64,000 nt of DNA, from contig NZ_LR590484.1 in assembly GCF_901482695.1 (NCBI RefSeq), forward strand, positions 372,001 through 436,000, in the 5' to 3' direction. Numbering within the stretch: position 1 is the first letter of the stretch; every line of letters starts with the position of its first letter. Positions 26,384 to 36,942 of the stretch are shown piece by piece. The DNA is from Sphingobacterium thalpophilum (lineage in GTDB: Bacteria; Bacteroidota; Bacteroidia; Sphingobacteriales; Sphingobacteriaceae). The position numbers were made by a program, and so were the translations under genes. The notes below the pieces were generated by a model. That model was not told the origin of the DNA. It saw only the letters and a program-made list of their open reading frames with translations, and ran no database searches.

Positions 26384-28279
26384 CTATTGCGCAATAAATA
26401 CCGGAATCTTTACTGCATGGCGCAACTTGTTGACCGTCTCCCCAAAAACAAAGTCCTTCACACCGGTATGGCCGTGGCTACCTACGACCAGCAGATCTGC
26501 ACCGTACTTTTCACACACCTCGGCAATGCTTTTGATCCGGTTGTTATACCCCAGCTCATATTCGGTCTGATGCCCTTTCGAAAGTAGGAAGTCGGCATAG
26601 AGCTTGAGCCGCTCCAGATCCTGACGGGATTCGAAATCATCTGTCGATTCGCCCGTATATTTGACCGAGGCACTCTCTACGATATGAACCACAACAAAGG
26701 TGGTGTCGGCATGCGATAGCTGTAAGGCGTACTGAATGACTTTCTGATCGGAGCTAGAATAATCCAGCGCTATGACGACCTTTTTGAACGATCCCTTGTC
26801 TTCGAAATGCAGCGCCTCAAACGGCGGATGCACCTCCAGCTCTGTCGGTTTTGATTTGCGCAGGATAGGATATAGAACGGTCATGACCAACAGCAAGAAT
26901 AAGCCCACGGCACCAACAACCAACAGTACGGTCACAATCGGATTGTTTGCCTCGGCGATCCAGCCCACGACCTCATCGTATACCAATTTAAAATTCAGAA
27001 CGGCAATGACTGCCGCAATCAGCCAGGCAAAGACCTTCGTCACCGGTTTAATGGCAAAATCGCCCATCTTGACTTTATCACTGACAAAGTGGATCAGTGG
27101 AATGACGGCAAAGGCCAGTTGCATACTGAGCACGACCTGACTAAAGATCAGCAGCTGTCCCACACGGCCCTCTCCGGAGATCAGAATCACCAATACAGCG
27201 GGTACAATCGCAAGCAGCCTGGTAATGATCCGGCGCAAGGTCGGACTGATCCGCAGCCGCAGATAGCCCTCCATCACGATCTGCCCAGCAAGGGTACCGG
27301 TCACTGTCGAGCTCTGCCCAGCCAGGATCAGCGCCACAGCAAATAACTTGGAAGCCCACTCCGTTCCTAAAAGGTTGCCCAGCAGATGGTAAGCATCTTC
27401 CAGCTCAGCGACATCATGCATACCGTTTTTATGGAATACCGATGCAGCCAATATCAAAATGGCTGCGTTCACAAAGAACGCGAGATTCAAAGCGATGGCA
27501 CTATCCCAGAAATTGTATTTTAATGATTTCCGGATCGAAACCTCATTCCGGTCAATCTTACGGGTCTGAACCAGTGCCGAATGCAGGTACAGATTGTGGG
27601 GCATCACCGTCGCACCGATAATACCAATGGCAATGTAGAGCGCCGCGCTATTCGGGATGCTGGGAATAAATCCGGTGGCCACTTCAGCAAAATCCGGTTT
27701 TGCCAAAAACATTTCGACCAAAAAACACATGCCTATCAGCGATATGAGCCCGATAATAAAAAGCTCCATCTTACGCATCCCCAGCTTTTGCAGATATAGC
27801 AATAGAAAGGTATCTGCAAAACTGATCAGTACCCCCCAGAGCAGGTCGATACCAAAAAGCAAATTGAGACCGATTGCCATCCCCAATACTTCAGCAAGGT
27901 CACAGGCAGCAATCGCGATCTCGGCCAGCACATACAGGATAAAGTTCATGCGCTTGGGATAAGTCTCCCGGTTGCACTGGGCCAGATCCTTTCCACGTAC
28001 AATCCCCAGACGCGCGCAGAGATTCTGCAGCAACAGTGCCATAATATTGCTCATCAACAACACCCAGATCAGCGTATATCCAAACTGGCTACCGCCTGCA
28101 AGGTCTGTTGCCCAGTTGCCCGGATCCATATATCCCACACTGATCAGGTAGGCCGGACCGAAGAAACTCAATATCTTTTTAAATTTGGTTTTTCCTTTAT
28201 TGACATCCACGCTTTCGTGGATATCGGATAATGATTTATGATGGGAATCGTCGTGATGCATAGCTAACTGTAAGGACAA
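26384..28279 (-). CDS. mntH: Nramp manganese/divalent metal transporter fused to a UspA domain
   Basis: 631 residues. Residues about 35-465 form an Nramp/MntH transporter with the metal-site motifs GYMDPGNWAT near 49 and ATVMPHNLYLHS near 230. Residues about 485-631 are a universal-stress-protein domain (VVIALDYSSS start, ADLLVVGSHGHTG with the nucleotide-binding G-x2-G-x9-G(S/T) pattern). The His-rich N-terminus (MHHDDSHH) precedes the first helix. The fusion suggests that ATP or another nucleotide tunes metal import from the cytoplasmic side. A second ATG at 28261 is a possible start. A promoter lies just upstream. Confidence 0.93.
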   Translation of the reverse strand: MSLQLAMHHDDSHHKSLSDIHESVDVNKGKTKFKKILSFFGPAYLISVGYMDPGNWATDLAGGSQFGYTLIWVLLMSNIMALLLQNLCARLGIVRGKDLAQCNRETYPKRMNFILYVLAEIAIAACDLAEVLGMAIGLNLLFGIDLLWGVLISFADTFLLLYLQKLGMRKMELFIIGLISLIGMCFLVEMFLAKPDFAEVATGFIPSIPNSAALYIAIGIIGATVMPHNLYLHSALVQTRKIDRNEVSIRKSLKYNFWDSAIALNLAFFVNAAILILAASVFHKNGMHDVAELEDAYHLLGNLLGTEWASKLFAVALILAGQSSTVTGTLAGQIVMEGYLRLRISPTLRRIITRLLAIVPAVLVILISGEGRVGQLLIFSQVVLSMQLAFAVIPLIHFVSDKVKMGDFAIKPVTKVFAWLIAAVIAVLNFKLVYDEVVGWIAEANNPIVTVLLVVGAVGLFLLLVMTVLYPILRKSKPTELEVHPPFEALHFEDKGSFKKVVIALDYSSSDQKVIQYALQLSHADTTFVVVHIVESASVKYTGESTDDFESRQDLERLKLYADFLLSKGHQTEYELGYNNRIKSIAEVCEKYGADLLVVGSHGHTGVKDFVFGETVNKLRHAVKIPVFIAQ

Positions 28280-28298
28280 TATGTTCTATTGCTAGGCA

Positions 28299-28329
28299 TA
28301 AAGATAAAAAGCTTTACATTATTAGACAA
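28299..28329 (-). promoter_or_regulatory. mntH promoter
   Basis: On the minus strand TTG, exactly 20 bases and TATCTTTA form a near-consensus promoter (one mismatch in the -7 element). It lies 20-50 bases upstream of the mntH start. No clear MntR/DtxR palindrome is visible. Confidence 0.5.
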
Positions 28330-28345
28330 TTAAACAGCCATATAA

Positions 28346-28948
28346 TTAGAATTTAAATGAAAGCTGACCCGAATTTTCCTTTGACTGATTGCCGAATCCG
28401 ATAAAGTCGAGCCCCTCATACTGCTTCATGTCCGGATTGTAACGCCGGACATGCACGCCCTTGCACATAAAGCTCAGGTCCACTGCGCGTAATACGGCTT
28501 TTGCAAGCTCCAGCTGCCCGGTCTCCAGGCGGCGGCCGATAGAAATATGGGGTTCGTCGCTGACTTCGATCAGATCAAATGCTGCCAGCGTCTGCACCAC
28601 CTTACGCGCACGGTCCTTTAAGTAACTCCGCGCATGCACAGTGGGCGCAATATAATAAGCACCGGTGGGGAAGGAAGAAAAATGATCAAAATAAACGTAT
28701 TGACTGCGTTCATACGCTAAAGCCTCCTGCAAAGCCAAAGTAGCGGCAGCAAGTTTTTTCTCATCCCCCTCAAAGGCACAAATCGTCACGTGTGCCCTGG
28801 AATTGCAGCTGTGGTACCAACCTTTCGTTTTATCCGGGAAGCGCTCGGCCAGTGCCTGTCGCAAACGCTGCTTGAGGTCATCGACCAAGGCCATCCCCAC
28901 TTCGTCAGGCTGGAAGACAAACGAATATTTACTGATAGTAACTTCCAT
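28346..28948 (-). CDS. 2H phosphoesterase (2'-5' RNA ligase-like) family protein
   Basis: 200 residues with the two HxTx/HxSx catalytic motifs of the 2H superfamily: His53-Val-Thr55 (RAHVTICAF) and His134-Ile-Ser136 (EPHISIGRR). The motif spacing of about 80 residues is normal. Members hydrolyse or ligate 2'-5' or cyclic phosphodiester bonds in RNA or nucleotides; the substrate here is unknown. It ends 66 bases upstream of mntH, which has its own promoter, so co-transcription is uncertain. Confidence 0.85.
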   Translation of the reverse strand: MEVTISKYSFVFQPDEVGMALVDDLKQRLRQALAERFPDKTKGWYHSCNSRAHVTICAFEGDEKKLAAATLALQEALAYERSQYVYFDHFSSFPTGAYYIAPTVHARSYLKDRARKVVQTLAAFDLIEVSDEPHISIGRRLETGQLELAKAVLRAVDLSFMCKGVHVRRYNPDMKQYEGLDFIGFGNQSKENSGQLSFKF

Positions 28949-29036
28949 AACATGCCATCTCCTTTGATCAGTACGTAAGATACCAAATCCGCAGAAGATA
29001 ACAAAATGGAGATGTCAACTTCCAATGAAAGCATAT

Positions 29037-30989
29037 TTACCAGCCAATGCCATAATCCTCACCATTGTTGCTGCTGCCGCCCCAGAATGTACCGTGTTTG
29101 CGGTCAAAGTAAATCGCATTGATCGGGCCGCTGGTCCGTTCGCCAAGCTGTATGCTATAGCCCATGGTTTGGAGCTGCTCAATCACTTCTTTGGCTGTAC
29201 CTTTGTCCAGAAGCAAACTGCCAGAACGGGGCTTTCGGTCATCGAGTTTTGTTCCGCCCAGGGACAGCCACAACTGGTTGCTGTTGATATTGGCTGCCTC
29301 GCTGGCCTCTTGGGCGGTCATCCCGAATTCAACCATATTTAAAAAGAACTGCAGGAGGTTTTGATCCTGGGTATCGCCCCCCTGCACGGCAAAGGACAGA
29401 AATGGTTCGCCATCCTTTAGCGCCAGGGACGGTGTCAGTGTCACTCTCGGTCGCTTGCCCGGCATGACGACATTGAAGGGGTTGATCAGCGAATCGAGCA
29501 CAAAGCTCTGCAGGCGCTGGCTCATGCCCACACCTGTATTGCCGGCGATACAGGCCGGCAGCCAGCCTCCACTGGGTGTGATGGATACTACCCAGCCCTC
29601 GGCATCAGCAGCTTCCACGCTCGTCGTACCGCGCATGAGGCGGTCCATATACACACTATCGCTCGCAGATGAAGCCCAGATGGCGGTCTGTGCTGCAGAT
29701 GCAGGTGATAGGACGCTCGCGTCGTGTTTCGGGACAAAATCGTTATTCAGCTCCGTTTTCGGAGCATAACGTTCACTTCGCTGCTGCAATAAAGCCGTGT
29801 AGGGGTTCTTGCGGCCCTCATACGGATAGGGGTCACCTGGCAGCACCTGGGGACTATTCCGCCGGGGATCGATCAAGGCGGCCCTGGACTTCGCATAAGA
29901 CTCGCTCAGCAGACCACGGATCGGTGTGCGGGGCTGGAAATACGGATCACCATAATAGAAGTCCCGGTCGGCAAAGGCCAGGTTCATCACCTGGTATAAG
30001 GTATGGATATATGCCGCTGAATTATACCCCATAGCCTTCAGATCAAAATTTTTGAGCAACTGCAGGCTTTGGAGCAACGCCGGCCCCTGAGTCCATTCCT
30101 GCAATTTATAGACATCGATTCCCTTATAATTGACATGCAGCGGCTCTTCTTCCAAAGGTTTCCAGTTCGCTAAATCTTCCTTGGTGATCAGCCCTCCCTG
30201 TTCCGTGCTTCCGCGAACAAATTCATCGGCGATGTCCCCCCTGTAAAACCGGTCATAGGCAGCCATGATGGCCGCTTTTCGGTCTTTCCCAGCTGCAAGT
30301 GCCTGTTTCTCTGCCTCCACCAGCTTTGTCAGGGTCTCAAGCAGATCTTGCTGCACAAAGATCTCTCCTGCTTCGGGCGCCTCACGCTCCTGTCCTACAT
30401 GCACCAAAAACACCTTCCTGCTGTAAGGCCATTGCTTGATCCGCGCTTTTCCACGCTCTATACTATTGGCCGTCTGTGCATCAATGGGATAGCCTGCCGC
30501 CATTTGCATCGCTGGGGCCAGCACTTCGGCGAGGCTTTTGGTGCCGTAATGGGCGAGCATATGACACAATCCGCCGGGAGTCCCCGGCGTCACCGCAGCA
30601 AGGGGTCCATATTCGGGGGGGAATTCGTAACCTTTGGAGCGAAAGAAGTCTACTGTTGCACCGCTGGGCGCAACTCCCAGGGCATTGATCGCAATGACTT
30701 TCTTTAGCTTTGGATGATAGATCAACGCCTGGGTCTCGCCACCCCAGCTCAATACATCCCACATGGTGCAGGTTGCCGCCAGCATCGCACAAGCGGCATC
30801 CACTGCATTGCCGCCTTGCTGAAATAGCTGCGCCCCGGCGGTCGCAGCCAACGGCTTGCCCGTGATTGCCATCCAATGTCTGCCATGCAAAGGGGGCTTT
30901 TGGGTACGCTGTGCCCGGCCCAGTCCCGGAACAGATACAGCTGCCAGCCCGATTAGGGCGGCTAATACAAACGGCTGTTGTCTTTTCAT
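29037..30989 (-). CDS. Gamma-glutamyltransferase-family protein, exported
   Basis: 650 residues from the chosen ATG at 30989. A longer frame to 31076 exists but would bury the signal peptide (MKRQQPFVLAALIGLAAVSV). GGNAVDAACAML near 59 is the family's N-terminal motif. The likely autoprocessing nucleophile is Thr455 in RGTTSVEAADAEG, where classical enzymes have TTH. Glutathione-hydrolysing enzymes of this family act in the periplasm. The replaced His and a long N-terminal part (about 454 residues before the cut, against about 390 in E. coli) suggest a divergent substrate. Confidence 0.85.
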   Translation of the reverse strand: MKRQQPFVLAALIGLAAVSVPGLGRAQRTQKPPLHGRHWMAITGKPLAATAGAQLFQQGGNAVDAACAMLAATCTMWDVLSWGGETQALIYHPKLKKVIAINALGVAPSGATVDFFRSKGYEFPPEYGPLAAVTPGTPGGLCHMLAHYGTKSLAEVLAPAMQMAAGYPIDAQTANSIERGKARIKQWPYSRKVFLVHVGQEREAPEAGEIFVQQDLLETLTKLVEAEKQALAAGKDRKAAIMAAYDRFYRGDIADEFVRGSTEQGGLITKEDLANWKPLEEEPLHVNYKGIDVYKLQEWTQGPALLQSLQLLKNFDLKAMGYNSAAYIHTLYQVMNLAFADRDFYYGDPYFQPRTPIRGLLSESYAKSRAALIDPRRNSPQVLPGDPYPYEGRKNPYTALLQQRSERYAPKTELNNDFVPKHDASVLSPASAAQTAIWASSASDSVYMDRLMRGTTSVEAADAEGWVVSITPSGGWLPACIAGNTGVGMSQRLQSFVLDSLINPFNVVMPGKRPRVTLTPSLALKDGEPFLSFAVQGGDTQDQNLLQFFLNMVEFGMTAQEASEAANINSNQLWLSLGGTKLDDRKPRSGSLLLDKGTAKEVIEQLQTMGYSIQLGERTSGPINAIYFDRKHGTFWGGSSNNGEDYGIGW

Positions 30990-31130
30990 CGTCAATCTTA
31001 TGTTAATCCCAGGTCCAGCGTCCGGCACCGGTATACCCTGAACGTATCTACCAGAACAAGATAAGAATTTTTTCATTTTTCACAGCTCTGCTTTTTCAAA
31101 GCAACATGAACAGAAACCAAGGCAGGATAC

Positions 31131-31165
31131 AAAAAAAGAGCTCCGACCCTTGCGGAACGGAGCTC
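31131..31165 (-). terminator. Terminator of the xylose operon
   Basis: GAGCTCCG at 31138-31145 pairs perfectly with CGGAGCTC at 31158-31165 and is followed on the minus strand by seven Ts. It ends the xylB-xylA-symporter transcript. Confidence 0.85.
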
Positions 31166-31191
31166 ATTATACATTTGATAAAAGAATCGGA

Positions 31192-32868
31192 TTACCAGTA
31201 AATGGAGTACAGCGCTGTCACCAGCAGAGCGACGATTAATGTACCGATTAAAAATGCTTTATGTGGCTTAAACATCGTTGTATCGACTTCCAAACCTTCA
31301 GGCACAACGCCACGCTTGTTGTCCAGCAGACTGATAATGATCATACCGACGATACAGATGGCAAAGACGAAGCCCATACGGTCCAAAAATGGAATCTCAT
31401 AGATCCCGGTAGCCGGATTTGGCACCGAAAACCCTGTAGACGCCAGGAAGGAAAGATCGGCCCAGTCCGGCAGCTTTTTGAAGATGATCGACAGGATAAA
31501 TCCGCCGATCGTTGCAAAGAGAGCTGCATTGGAGGTTGTTTTCTTCCAGAAGAAGCCCAGGATAAACATCGCAAATATACCCGGTGAAACAAATCCGGTA
31601 TACTCCTGAATATATTGAAATCCACCTTTTTTGTCGATACCTAAATGTGGAGCAATAATCACCGCCAAAATCATGGCCACGACGACCGTAAGCTTACCGA
31701 TATTGACGAGCTTCTTGTCGGAAGCCTCCGTATTGAATACCTTTTTATAGATGTCAAGGGAAAAGATCGTAGCAATACTATTGGCTTTACCGGCGAGCGA
31801 AGCCACCACCGCAGCCGTCAGTGCCGCAAAGGAAAGTCCTTTAAGACCTGCCGGCAACAGGTTCAGCAATACTGGATAAGCATGGTCCGGATTGACCTCA
31901 CCATGCTGCATCATCTCATTCTGGAACAAGCCATCTTTCCACATTACATAGGCCGCAATACCCGGAAGTACCACAATAATAGGCATCAGCAGCTTTAAGA
32001 ATGCAGCAAACAGAATCCCGTTGCGGGCAGTCTTTAGATCAGCTCCCAGTGCCCGTTGTGTAATATATTGATTACAGCCCCAGTAGTTGAGGTTCACAAT
32101 CCACATTCCACCGATCAGCACGGTTAATCCCGGAAGATCCAGGTAATTCTCGTTTTTGCGATCCAGAATCATATGGAAATGATCCGAGGCTTTTTCTGTC
32201 ATCAAATGATAGCCTTGTAATATCCCTGATCCACCATAATGCTCAGATACCAGGTTCAGCGCGAGATAGGTCGTTGCGAGACCGCCCAATACCAGGAAAA
32301 ACACCTGAATAATATCCGTATAACCGATTACTTTCATTCCGCCCAGTGTAATGACCACTGCAAAGATGGCAATCGCGTACATACAGGCGTCGAGACTGAT
32401 GCCTGAGATACTGCTGACAGCAATTGCTCCAAGATAGAGAATGGAAGTCAAATTGACCACCACATAAAGCAGCAGCCAGAAGACGGCCATAATCATGGCT
32501 ACAGTGCCGTTATACCGTTTGTGCAGGAACTGGGGCATCGTAAAGATTTTATTCTTCAGATAGACCGGAATAAAGAAGACTGCAACCACGATCAGGGTAA
32601 TAGCAGCCATCCATTCATAAGTCGCAATGGCTAACCCCATTTTAAAACCTGATCCGCTCATGCCGATAAACTGCTCGGCCGAAATATTGGATGCGATCAA
32701 AGAAGCGCCGATCGCCCACCAAGTCAAGGAACCCTCGGCCAAAAAATAGTCTTTGGAACCGACCGATTCCGACTTTTTACGGTAATACACCCATAATCCA
32801 TAACCTGCAACAATAACGAAGTATATCAGGAAAACGATGTAATCTTTTGTGCTTAAATAATTATTCAT
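31192..32868 (-). CDS. Sodium:solute symporter, probable D-xylose transporter
   Basis: 558 residues and about 14 membrane helices, with the SSS-family features ASNISAEQFIGMSGSGF near residue 59 and LAGKANSIATIFSLDIY near 365. These match the SglT-like sugar branch. It is the last gene of the operon xylB-xylA-symporter, starting 52 bases after xylA, so D-xylose is the probable substrate (inference from context). Confidence 0.88.
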   Translation of the reverse strand: MNNYLSTKDYIVFLIYFVIVAGYGLWVYYRKKSESVGSKDYFLAEGSLTWWAIGASLIASNISAEQFIGMSGSGFKMGLAIATYEWMAAITLIVVAVFFIPVYLKNKIFTMPQFLHKRYNGTVAMIMAVFWLLLYVVVNLTSILYLGAIAVSSISGISLDACMYAIAIFAVVITLGGMKVIGYTDIIQVFFLVLGGLATTYLALNLVSEHYGGSGILQGYHLMTEKASDHFHMILDRKNENYLDLPGLTVLIGGMWIVNLNYWGCNQYITQRALGADLKTARNGILFAAFLKLLMPIIVVLPGIAAYVMWKDGLFQNEMMQHGEVNPDHAYPVLLNLLPAGLKGLSFAALTAAVVASLAGKANSIATIFSLDIYKKVFNTEASDKKLVNIGKLTVVVAMILAVIIAPHLGIDKKGGFQYIQEYTGFVSPGIFAMFILGFFWKKTTSNAALFATIGGFILSIIFKKLPDWADLSFLASTGFSVPNPATGIYEIPFLDRMGFVFAICIVGMIIISLLDNKRGVVPEGLEVDTTMFKPHKAFLIGTLIVALLVTALYSIYW

Positions 32869-32920
32869 GTACTGGTAATTGGTTTAATTTGATCGCCTAA
32901 TATAGAAATATTTTGAATAA

Positions 32921-34249
32921 CTATATATATCTATTGATCAAATTTTCTAAATACTCCTGCTTACCGCTGACCGGCTGCGGCTCACCGAGTTCCACTGCCA
33001 GGTCTCTCAATTGCTCCAGAGTCAGTGCACCAGATTCAAATGAGGCACCAGATCCCTGATCAAAGGAAGCGTAGCGTTCGGCCCGGATTTTACGGTATTC
33101 GGAGTCTTCCAGGATACGCTCAGCAGTCAGCAGCGCACGTGCGAAGATATCCATACCACCAATATGCGCATAAAATAGATCTTGAGGATCGGTTGAGTTA
33201 CGACGAATCTTTGCATCAAAGTTGACACCACCACCCTGGAAGCCACCACCTTCTAGGATAATCAACATCGACTCTGTCAGTTCATTGATATCGTTTGGAA
33301 ACTGGTCTGTGTCCCAGCCGTTTTGGTAATCGCCACGGTTAGCATCGATAGAACCCAATTTTCCGGCATCTACAGCCACCTGCAGTTCGTGCTGGAAGGT
33401 ATGGCCCGCCAATGTCGCGTGGTTCACTTCCAGATTCAGCTTGAAATCTTCCAGTAGATCGTATTGGCGTAGGAAGCCTAACACCGTAGCAGCGTCGTAG
33501 TCATATTGATGCTTGGTCGGCTCACAAGGTTTGGGCTCAATGAAGAAGGTGCCTTTAAATCCATTTTTACGAGCATAATCTTTAGCAAGGTGTAAGAATT
33601 TGGCAAGGTGTTCCTGTTCGCGCTTCATATTGGTATTGAGCAGGCTCATATAACCTTCCCTTCCACCCCAAAACACGTAGTTCTCTCCACCAAGAGCAAT
33701 GGTCGCGTCCAAGGCCGCTTTCACCTGTGCAGCACCATGGGTCAGTACCTGAAAGTCCGGATTGGTTGCTGCACCGTTCATGTAACGGCGGTGACTAAAC
33801 AGATTGGCAGTTCCCCAGAGGAGTTTCACCCCGCTGGCCTGCTGCTTTTCTTTCGCATAATCCACTATGGCCGCCAGTCTTTTTTCGTTCTCTAAGACAT
33901 CGTCTGTATAATCGATCAGATCCACATCATGAAAACAGTAGTAAGGTATATTCATCTTAGTGATGAATTCAAATGCTGCATCCATTTTATCTTTGGCCCG
34001 TGTCAGCACGTCGCTGCTCGCATCCCAGGGGAACACATGCGTACGGCCACCAAATGGATCCGAACCGTCTCCATTGAAGGAATGCCAATAAGAACAGGCA
34101 AACTTAAAATACTCTTCCATGGTTTTCCCCGCAACGATCTGCTTGGGATTATAATACCGAAAGGCCAGCGGATTCTTGCTGTCTCTGCCTTCGAACTGAA
34201 TCTGTTCAATTCCCTTGAAAAATTCTTTTTGTCCTTTAATTATATTCAT
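32921..34249 (-). CDS. xylA: Xylose isomerase
   Basis: Converts D-xylose to D-xylulose in the cytoplasm using two divalent metal ions. The 442 residues are normal for class II enzymes. [15 protein letters not shown] contains the catalytic His-Asp pair, [17 protein letters not shown] carries the metal-binding Glu and Lys, and the later [16 protein letters not shown] and SIDANRGD segments are present. It starts one base after xylB ends, so translation is probably coupled. Confidence 0.97.
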   Translation of the reverse strand: MNIIKGQKEFFKGIEQIQFEGRDSKNPLAFRYYNPKQIVAGKTMEEYFKFACSYWHSFNGDGSDPFGGRTHVFPWDASSDVLTRAKDKMDAAFEFITKMNIPYYCFHDVDLIDYTDDVLENEKRLAAIVDYAKEKQQASGVKLLWGTANLFSHRRYMNGAATNPDFQVLTHGAAQVKAALDATIALGGENYVFWGGREGYMSLLNTNMKREQEHLAKFLHLAKDYARKNGFKGTFFIEPKPCEPTKHQYDYDAATVLGFLRQYDLLEDFKLNLEVNHATLAGHTFQHELQVAVDAGKLGSIDANRGDYQNGWDTDQFPNDINELTESMLIILEGGGFQGGGVNFDAKIRRNSTDPQDLFYAHIGGMDIFARALLTAERILEDSEYRKIRAERYASFDQGSGASFESGALTLEQLRDLAVELGEPQPVSGKQEYLENLINRYI

Positions 34250-34250
34250 C

Positions 34251-35735
34251 TTATTTTAAATTGATTTTTGTGTTCAATAATTCTTTCCATTGCTGATAAT
34301 ACGTTTCATAGACATCGACCTGCTGTGGTTCAACAGTGTACACCGGTTTTAGTGAATGAAAGGCATCTTTTGCATCGCTGTAATAGCCGCTTCCTATCCC
34401 TGCACCTAGAGCAGCGCCGACGCTGCCATCGTGATCAAAGATTTCGACCGGCACGCCAGTGGCGCCCACAAATGACTTCCGGAATACTTCACTCAGAAAA
34501 AGGTTTGTATTTCCGGCGCGGATCACCTCAGGATAAAAGCCGTTTTCGCGCATAATATCCAGACCGTAGCGGAAGGCAAAGGCAATTCCTTCCTGTATGG
34601 CACGCAAGATGTCGCTTGTGTCATGTCTGTTGAGATCTATGGAAGCGATCGACGCTCCGACCAGCTGGTTATGCAGCATGCGTTCGGCGCCGTTACCAAA
34701 AGGTATGACCTGTACCCCTTTGCTGCCGACCGGCGATGTGGCTGCCAGTGCATTGATCTGGTCATAGGAAAGCTCCTTCCCGAACAGTTTTTTGCCCCAG
34801 CTGTTCATGATGCCGGTCCCGTTGATGCAAAGCAGCATACCGGTACGGATCTCATCAGCACTGTAATTGACGTGGGCAAAGGTATTGACGCGTGATTCGG
34901 GATCAGCAATCAGCTGATCGCTAACACCGTATATCACCCCGGAGGTTCCGGCCGTGGCCGCGACTTCGCCGGGCTGCAGCACATTCAGCGACAGCGCATT
35001 ATTGGGCTGGTCGCCAGCTTTATAATTAATGGTCACTGAGTCCGAAAGGCCCAGTTCGGCCGCTACAGCTTTGCTAATGGTACCATGCTCCGAAAATACG
35101 GGTCTGATTTCGGGAATAATCTGCTTATCGAAACCGTAATAGTCCATCAGCGACGTGGACAGGCTATTCTGTTCAAAGTCCCAAAATATCCCTTCCGAAA
35201 GTCCGGAGATCGAACTGCTGATGCTACCCGACAATTTCATCGCGATAAAGTCGCCCGGCAACATGATCTTATCAATCTGTTCATAAATAGCGGGCTCGTT
35301 GGCTTTGACCCAAGCTAATTTGGAGGCGGTAAAATTGCCCGGAGAATTGAGATGATGCTGCAGATTGAACGTTTTTCCCAAAGCATCAAAAGCGGCATTC
35401 CCCAATCCCACAGCTCTACTGTCACACCAGATGATGGCATTACGCAAGGGCCGCTGCTGCTTGTCCACAACGACAAGTCCGTGCATTTGGTAAGCAATTC
35501 CAATAGCCGTAATAACTTTAGGGTCATACAATCCTGATGCATTCGCCTTCCAAAGCGCCTGCTTAAAATAGGCCCACCAATCCAGGGGATCCTGCTCGGC
35601 CCAATTGGGCTGCAGTGAAATAATCGGCGCTTCGGTTTCAGGATATTGCACCGAACAGACTTTGCGCTGGGATGATGCCTCTACTATGGAGACCTTGACC
35701 GAAGATGTACCGACGTCTATACCTAACAAATACAT
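34251..35735 (-). CDS. xylB: Xylulokinase
   Basis: FGGY-family sugar kinase that phosphorylates D-xylulose to xylulose 5-phosphate for the pentose phosphate pathway. The 494 residues show the N-terminal ATP-site motif [12 protein letters not shown], substrate residues in [12 protein letters not shown], and the C-terminal [16 protein letters not shown] and [14 protein letters not shown] segments. It is the first gene of the minus-strand operon and divergent from the LacI regulator gene. Confidence 0.96.
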   Translation of the reverse strand: MYLLGIDVGTSSVKVSIVEASSQRKVCSVQYPETEAPIISLQPNWAEQDPLDWWAYFKQALWKANASGLYDPKVITAIGIAYQMHGLVVVDKQQRPLRNAIIWCDSRAVGLGNAAFDALGKTFNLQHHLNSPGNFTASKLAWVKANEPAIYEQIDKIMLPGDFIAMKLSGSISSSISGLSEGIFWDFEQNSLSTSLMDYYGFDKQIIPEIRPVFSEHGTISKAVAAELGLSDSVTINYKAGDQPNNALSLNVLQPGEVAATAGTSGVIYGVSDQLIADPESRVNTFAHVNYSADEIRTGMLLCINGTGIMNSWGKKLFGKELSYDQINALAATSPVGSKGVQVIPFGNGAERMLHNQLVGASIASIDLNRHDTSDILRAIQEGIAFAFRYGLDIMRENGFYPEVIRAGNTNLFLSEVFRKSFVGATGVPVEIFDHDGSVGAALGAGIGSGYYSDAKDAFHSLKPVYTVEPQQVDVYETYYQQWKELLNTKINLK

Positions 35736-35780
35736 GGTAATTTCTTAACTGGTTATAAATTTTAAAAACGGCGACGTTAT

Positions 35781-35794
35781 TGCAACCGGTTGCA
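35781..35794. promoter_or_regulatory. LacI-type operator of the xylose operon
   Basis: TGCAACCGGTTGCA is a perfect 14-bp palindrome with a central CCGG, typical of LacI-family operators. It lies 46 bases upstream of xylB and 62 bases upstream of the divergent regulator gene, so it can serve both. Confidence 0.8.
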
Positions 35795-35855
35795 TAAAAG
35801 TAGGAGATGTTTCTGAAATTTCCAAAAATTAAATAAAAATTATTTATTTTGGAGC

Positions 35856-36881
35856 GTGAATAAAAAAACGACCATATATGACATCGCACGAGAGCTTGGC
35901 ATTACGGTATCTACCGTCTCCCGTGCACTGAATAATGTACCTACCATTAGTGAGGCGACAAGACAGCTGGTATTGAAGAAAGCGAAAGAACTGAATTACA
36001 GTGTCAATAAAATTGCATCTTCCCTATCTTCAGGCAAGTCCAATACCATTGGTGTCATCGTGCCTACCATGCAGATCCATTTTTTTGCGGAGGCGGTTCA
36101 CAGTATCGAAAAAGAACTCAAGAAACATCGGTACAGCCTTCTGCTGTATCAGTCAAACGAGTCTTATGCCGACGAGGTCAACGGTGTCAAAACCCTGTTG
36201 GAAGCACAAGTGGATGGCATTATCGCGTCTCTTTCGCTGGAGACCCAGCAGACAGCGCATTTTCAGGAAGTCATCAGACAGGGTAAGTGCCTGATTATCT
36301 TTGACCGTACTCATCAGGATATCCAGGCCCCTGTTGTCAAACTCGATGATTTCGAGGCGGGGTATCTCGCGACCAGACATCTGATCGACCAAGGCTACCG
36401 CAATATCGGCTTTATAACAACCAATAAGGAGATCACCATTTTTAAAGATCGGGTCCGGGGATTTGAAGCGGCACTGCAAGACGCAGGTATACCACGACAT
36501 GAAAGCCTGATCGTCCGCGGTAATCTATCCATCGAAGCGGGTATCAAGGGGACCGGGCAACTGTTGCAGTCGCCTATCAAACCGGATGCAATTATCGGCG
36601 GTGATGATTTTACGGCCGTTGGTATCATGCAGGCACTTAAAGCCCAGCAGATCAATATTCCGGCAACGGGCGTCATTGGATTTGCAAACCAGAGGTTTTC
36701 ATCCTTCATCACCCCTACACTTTCCAGCATCGATCAGCAGGCCAATAAAATGGGGGAAGAATGTGCTAAGCTTTTCCTAAAGATGGTGAAACAAAAAGAC
36801 CCCTATGCAGCAATTGAGCAGGTGGTACTGAATCCCATTTTGGTCAAAAGGGAATCAACTGCGAGAAATCAGCAGTCATAA
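35856..36881 (+). CDS. xylR: LacI-family regulator of xylose use
   Basis: 341 residues. TIYDIARELGITVSTVSRALNN is the LacI helix-turn-helix plus hinge helix (about residues 5-25), followed by a periplasmic-binding-protein-like ligand domain ending about residue 335. It begins with GTG at 35856, preceded by GGAG; no ATG in the right place keeps the intact HTH. Its divergent arrangement with xylB around a LacI palindrome makes it the likely xylose-responsive repressor. The symbol is given by role, not by sequence identity to Gram-positive ROK-type XylR. Confidence 0.88.
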   Translation: MNKKTTIYDIARELGITVSTVSRALNNVPTISEATRQLVLKKAKELNYSVNKIASSLSSGKSNTIGVIVPTMQIHFFAEAVHSIEKELKKHRYSLLLYQSNESYADEVNGVKTLLEAQVDGIIASLSLETQQTAHFQEVIRQGKCLIIFDRTHQDIQAPVVKLDDFEAGYLATRHLIDQGYRNIGFITTNKEITIFKDRVRGFEAALQDAGIPRHESLIVRGNLSIEAGIKGTGQLLQSPIKPDAIIGGDDFTAVGIMQALKAQQINIPATGVIGFANQRFSSFITPTLSSIDQQANKMGEECAKLFLKMVKQKDPYAAIEQVVLNPILVKRESTARNQQS

Positions 36882-36942
36882 CCCCGCCATACCTGCCGCA
36901 GCTTTAAACTCAACAGATTACTGAACATTCAATACGGAAGAC

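Noticed and set aside
28280..28345. Possible manganese riboswitch (yybP-ykoY type) before mntH
   Set aside because: The gap is only 66 bases, is occupied by the promoter, and shows none of the conserved loops of that class.
30348..30876. Long antisense frames inside the gamma-glutamyltransferase-like gene
   Set aside because: They are shadows of the G+C-rich coding strand; the real gene has clear family motifs.
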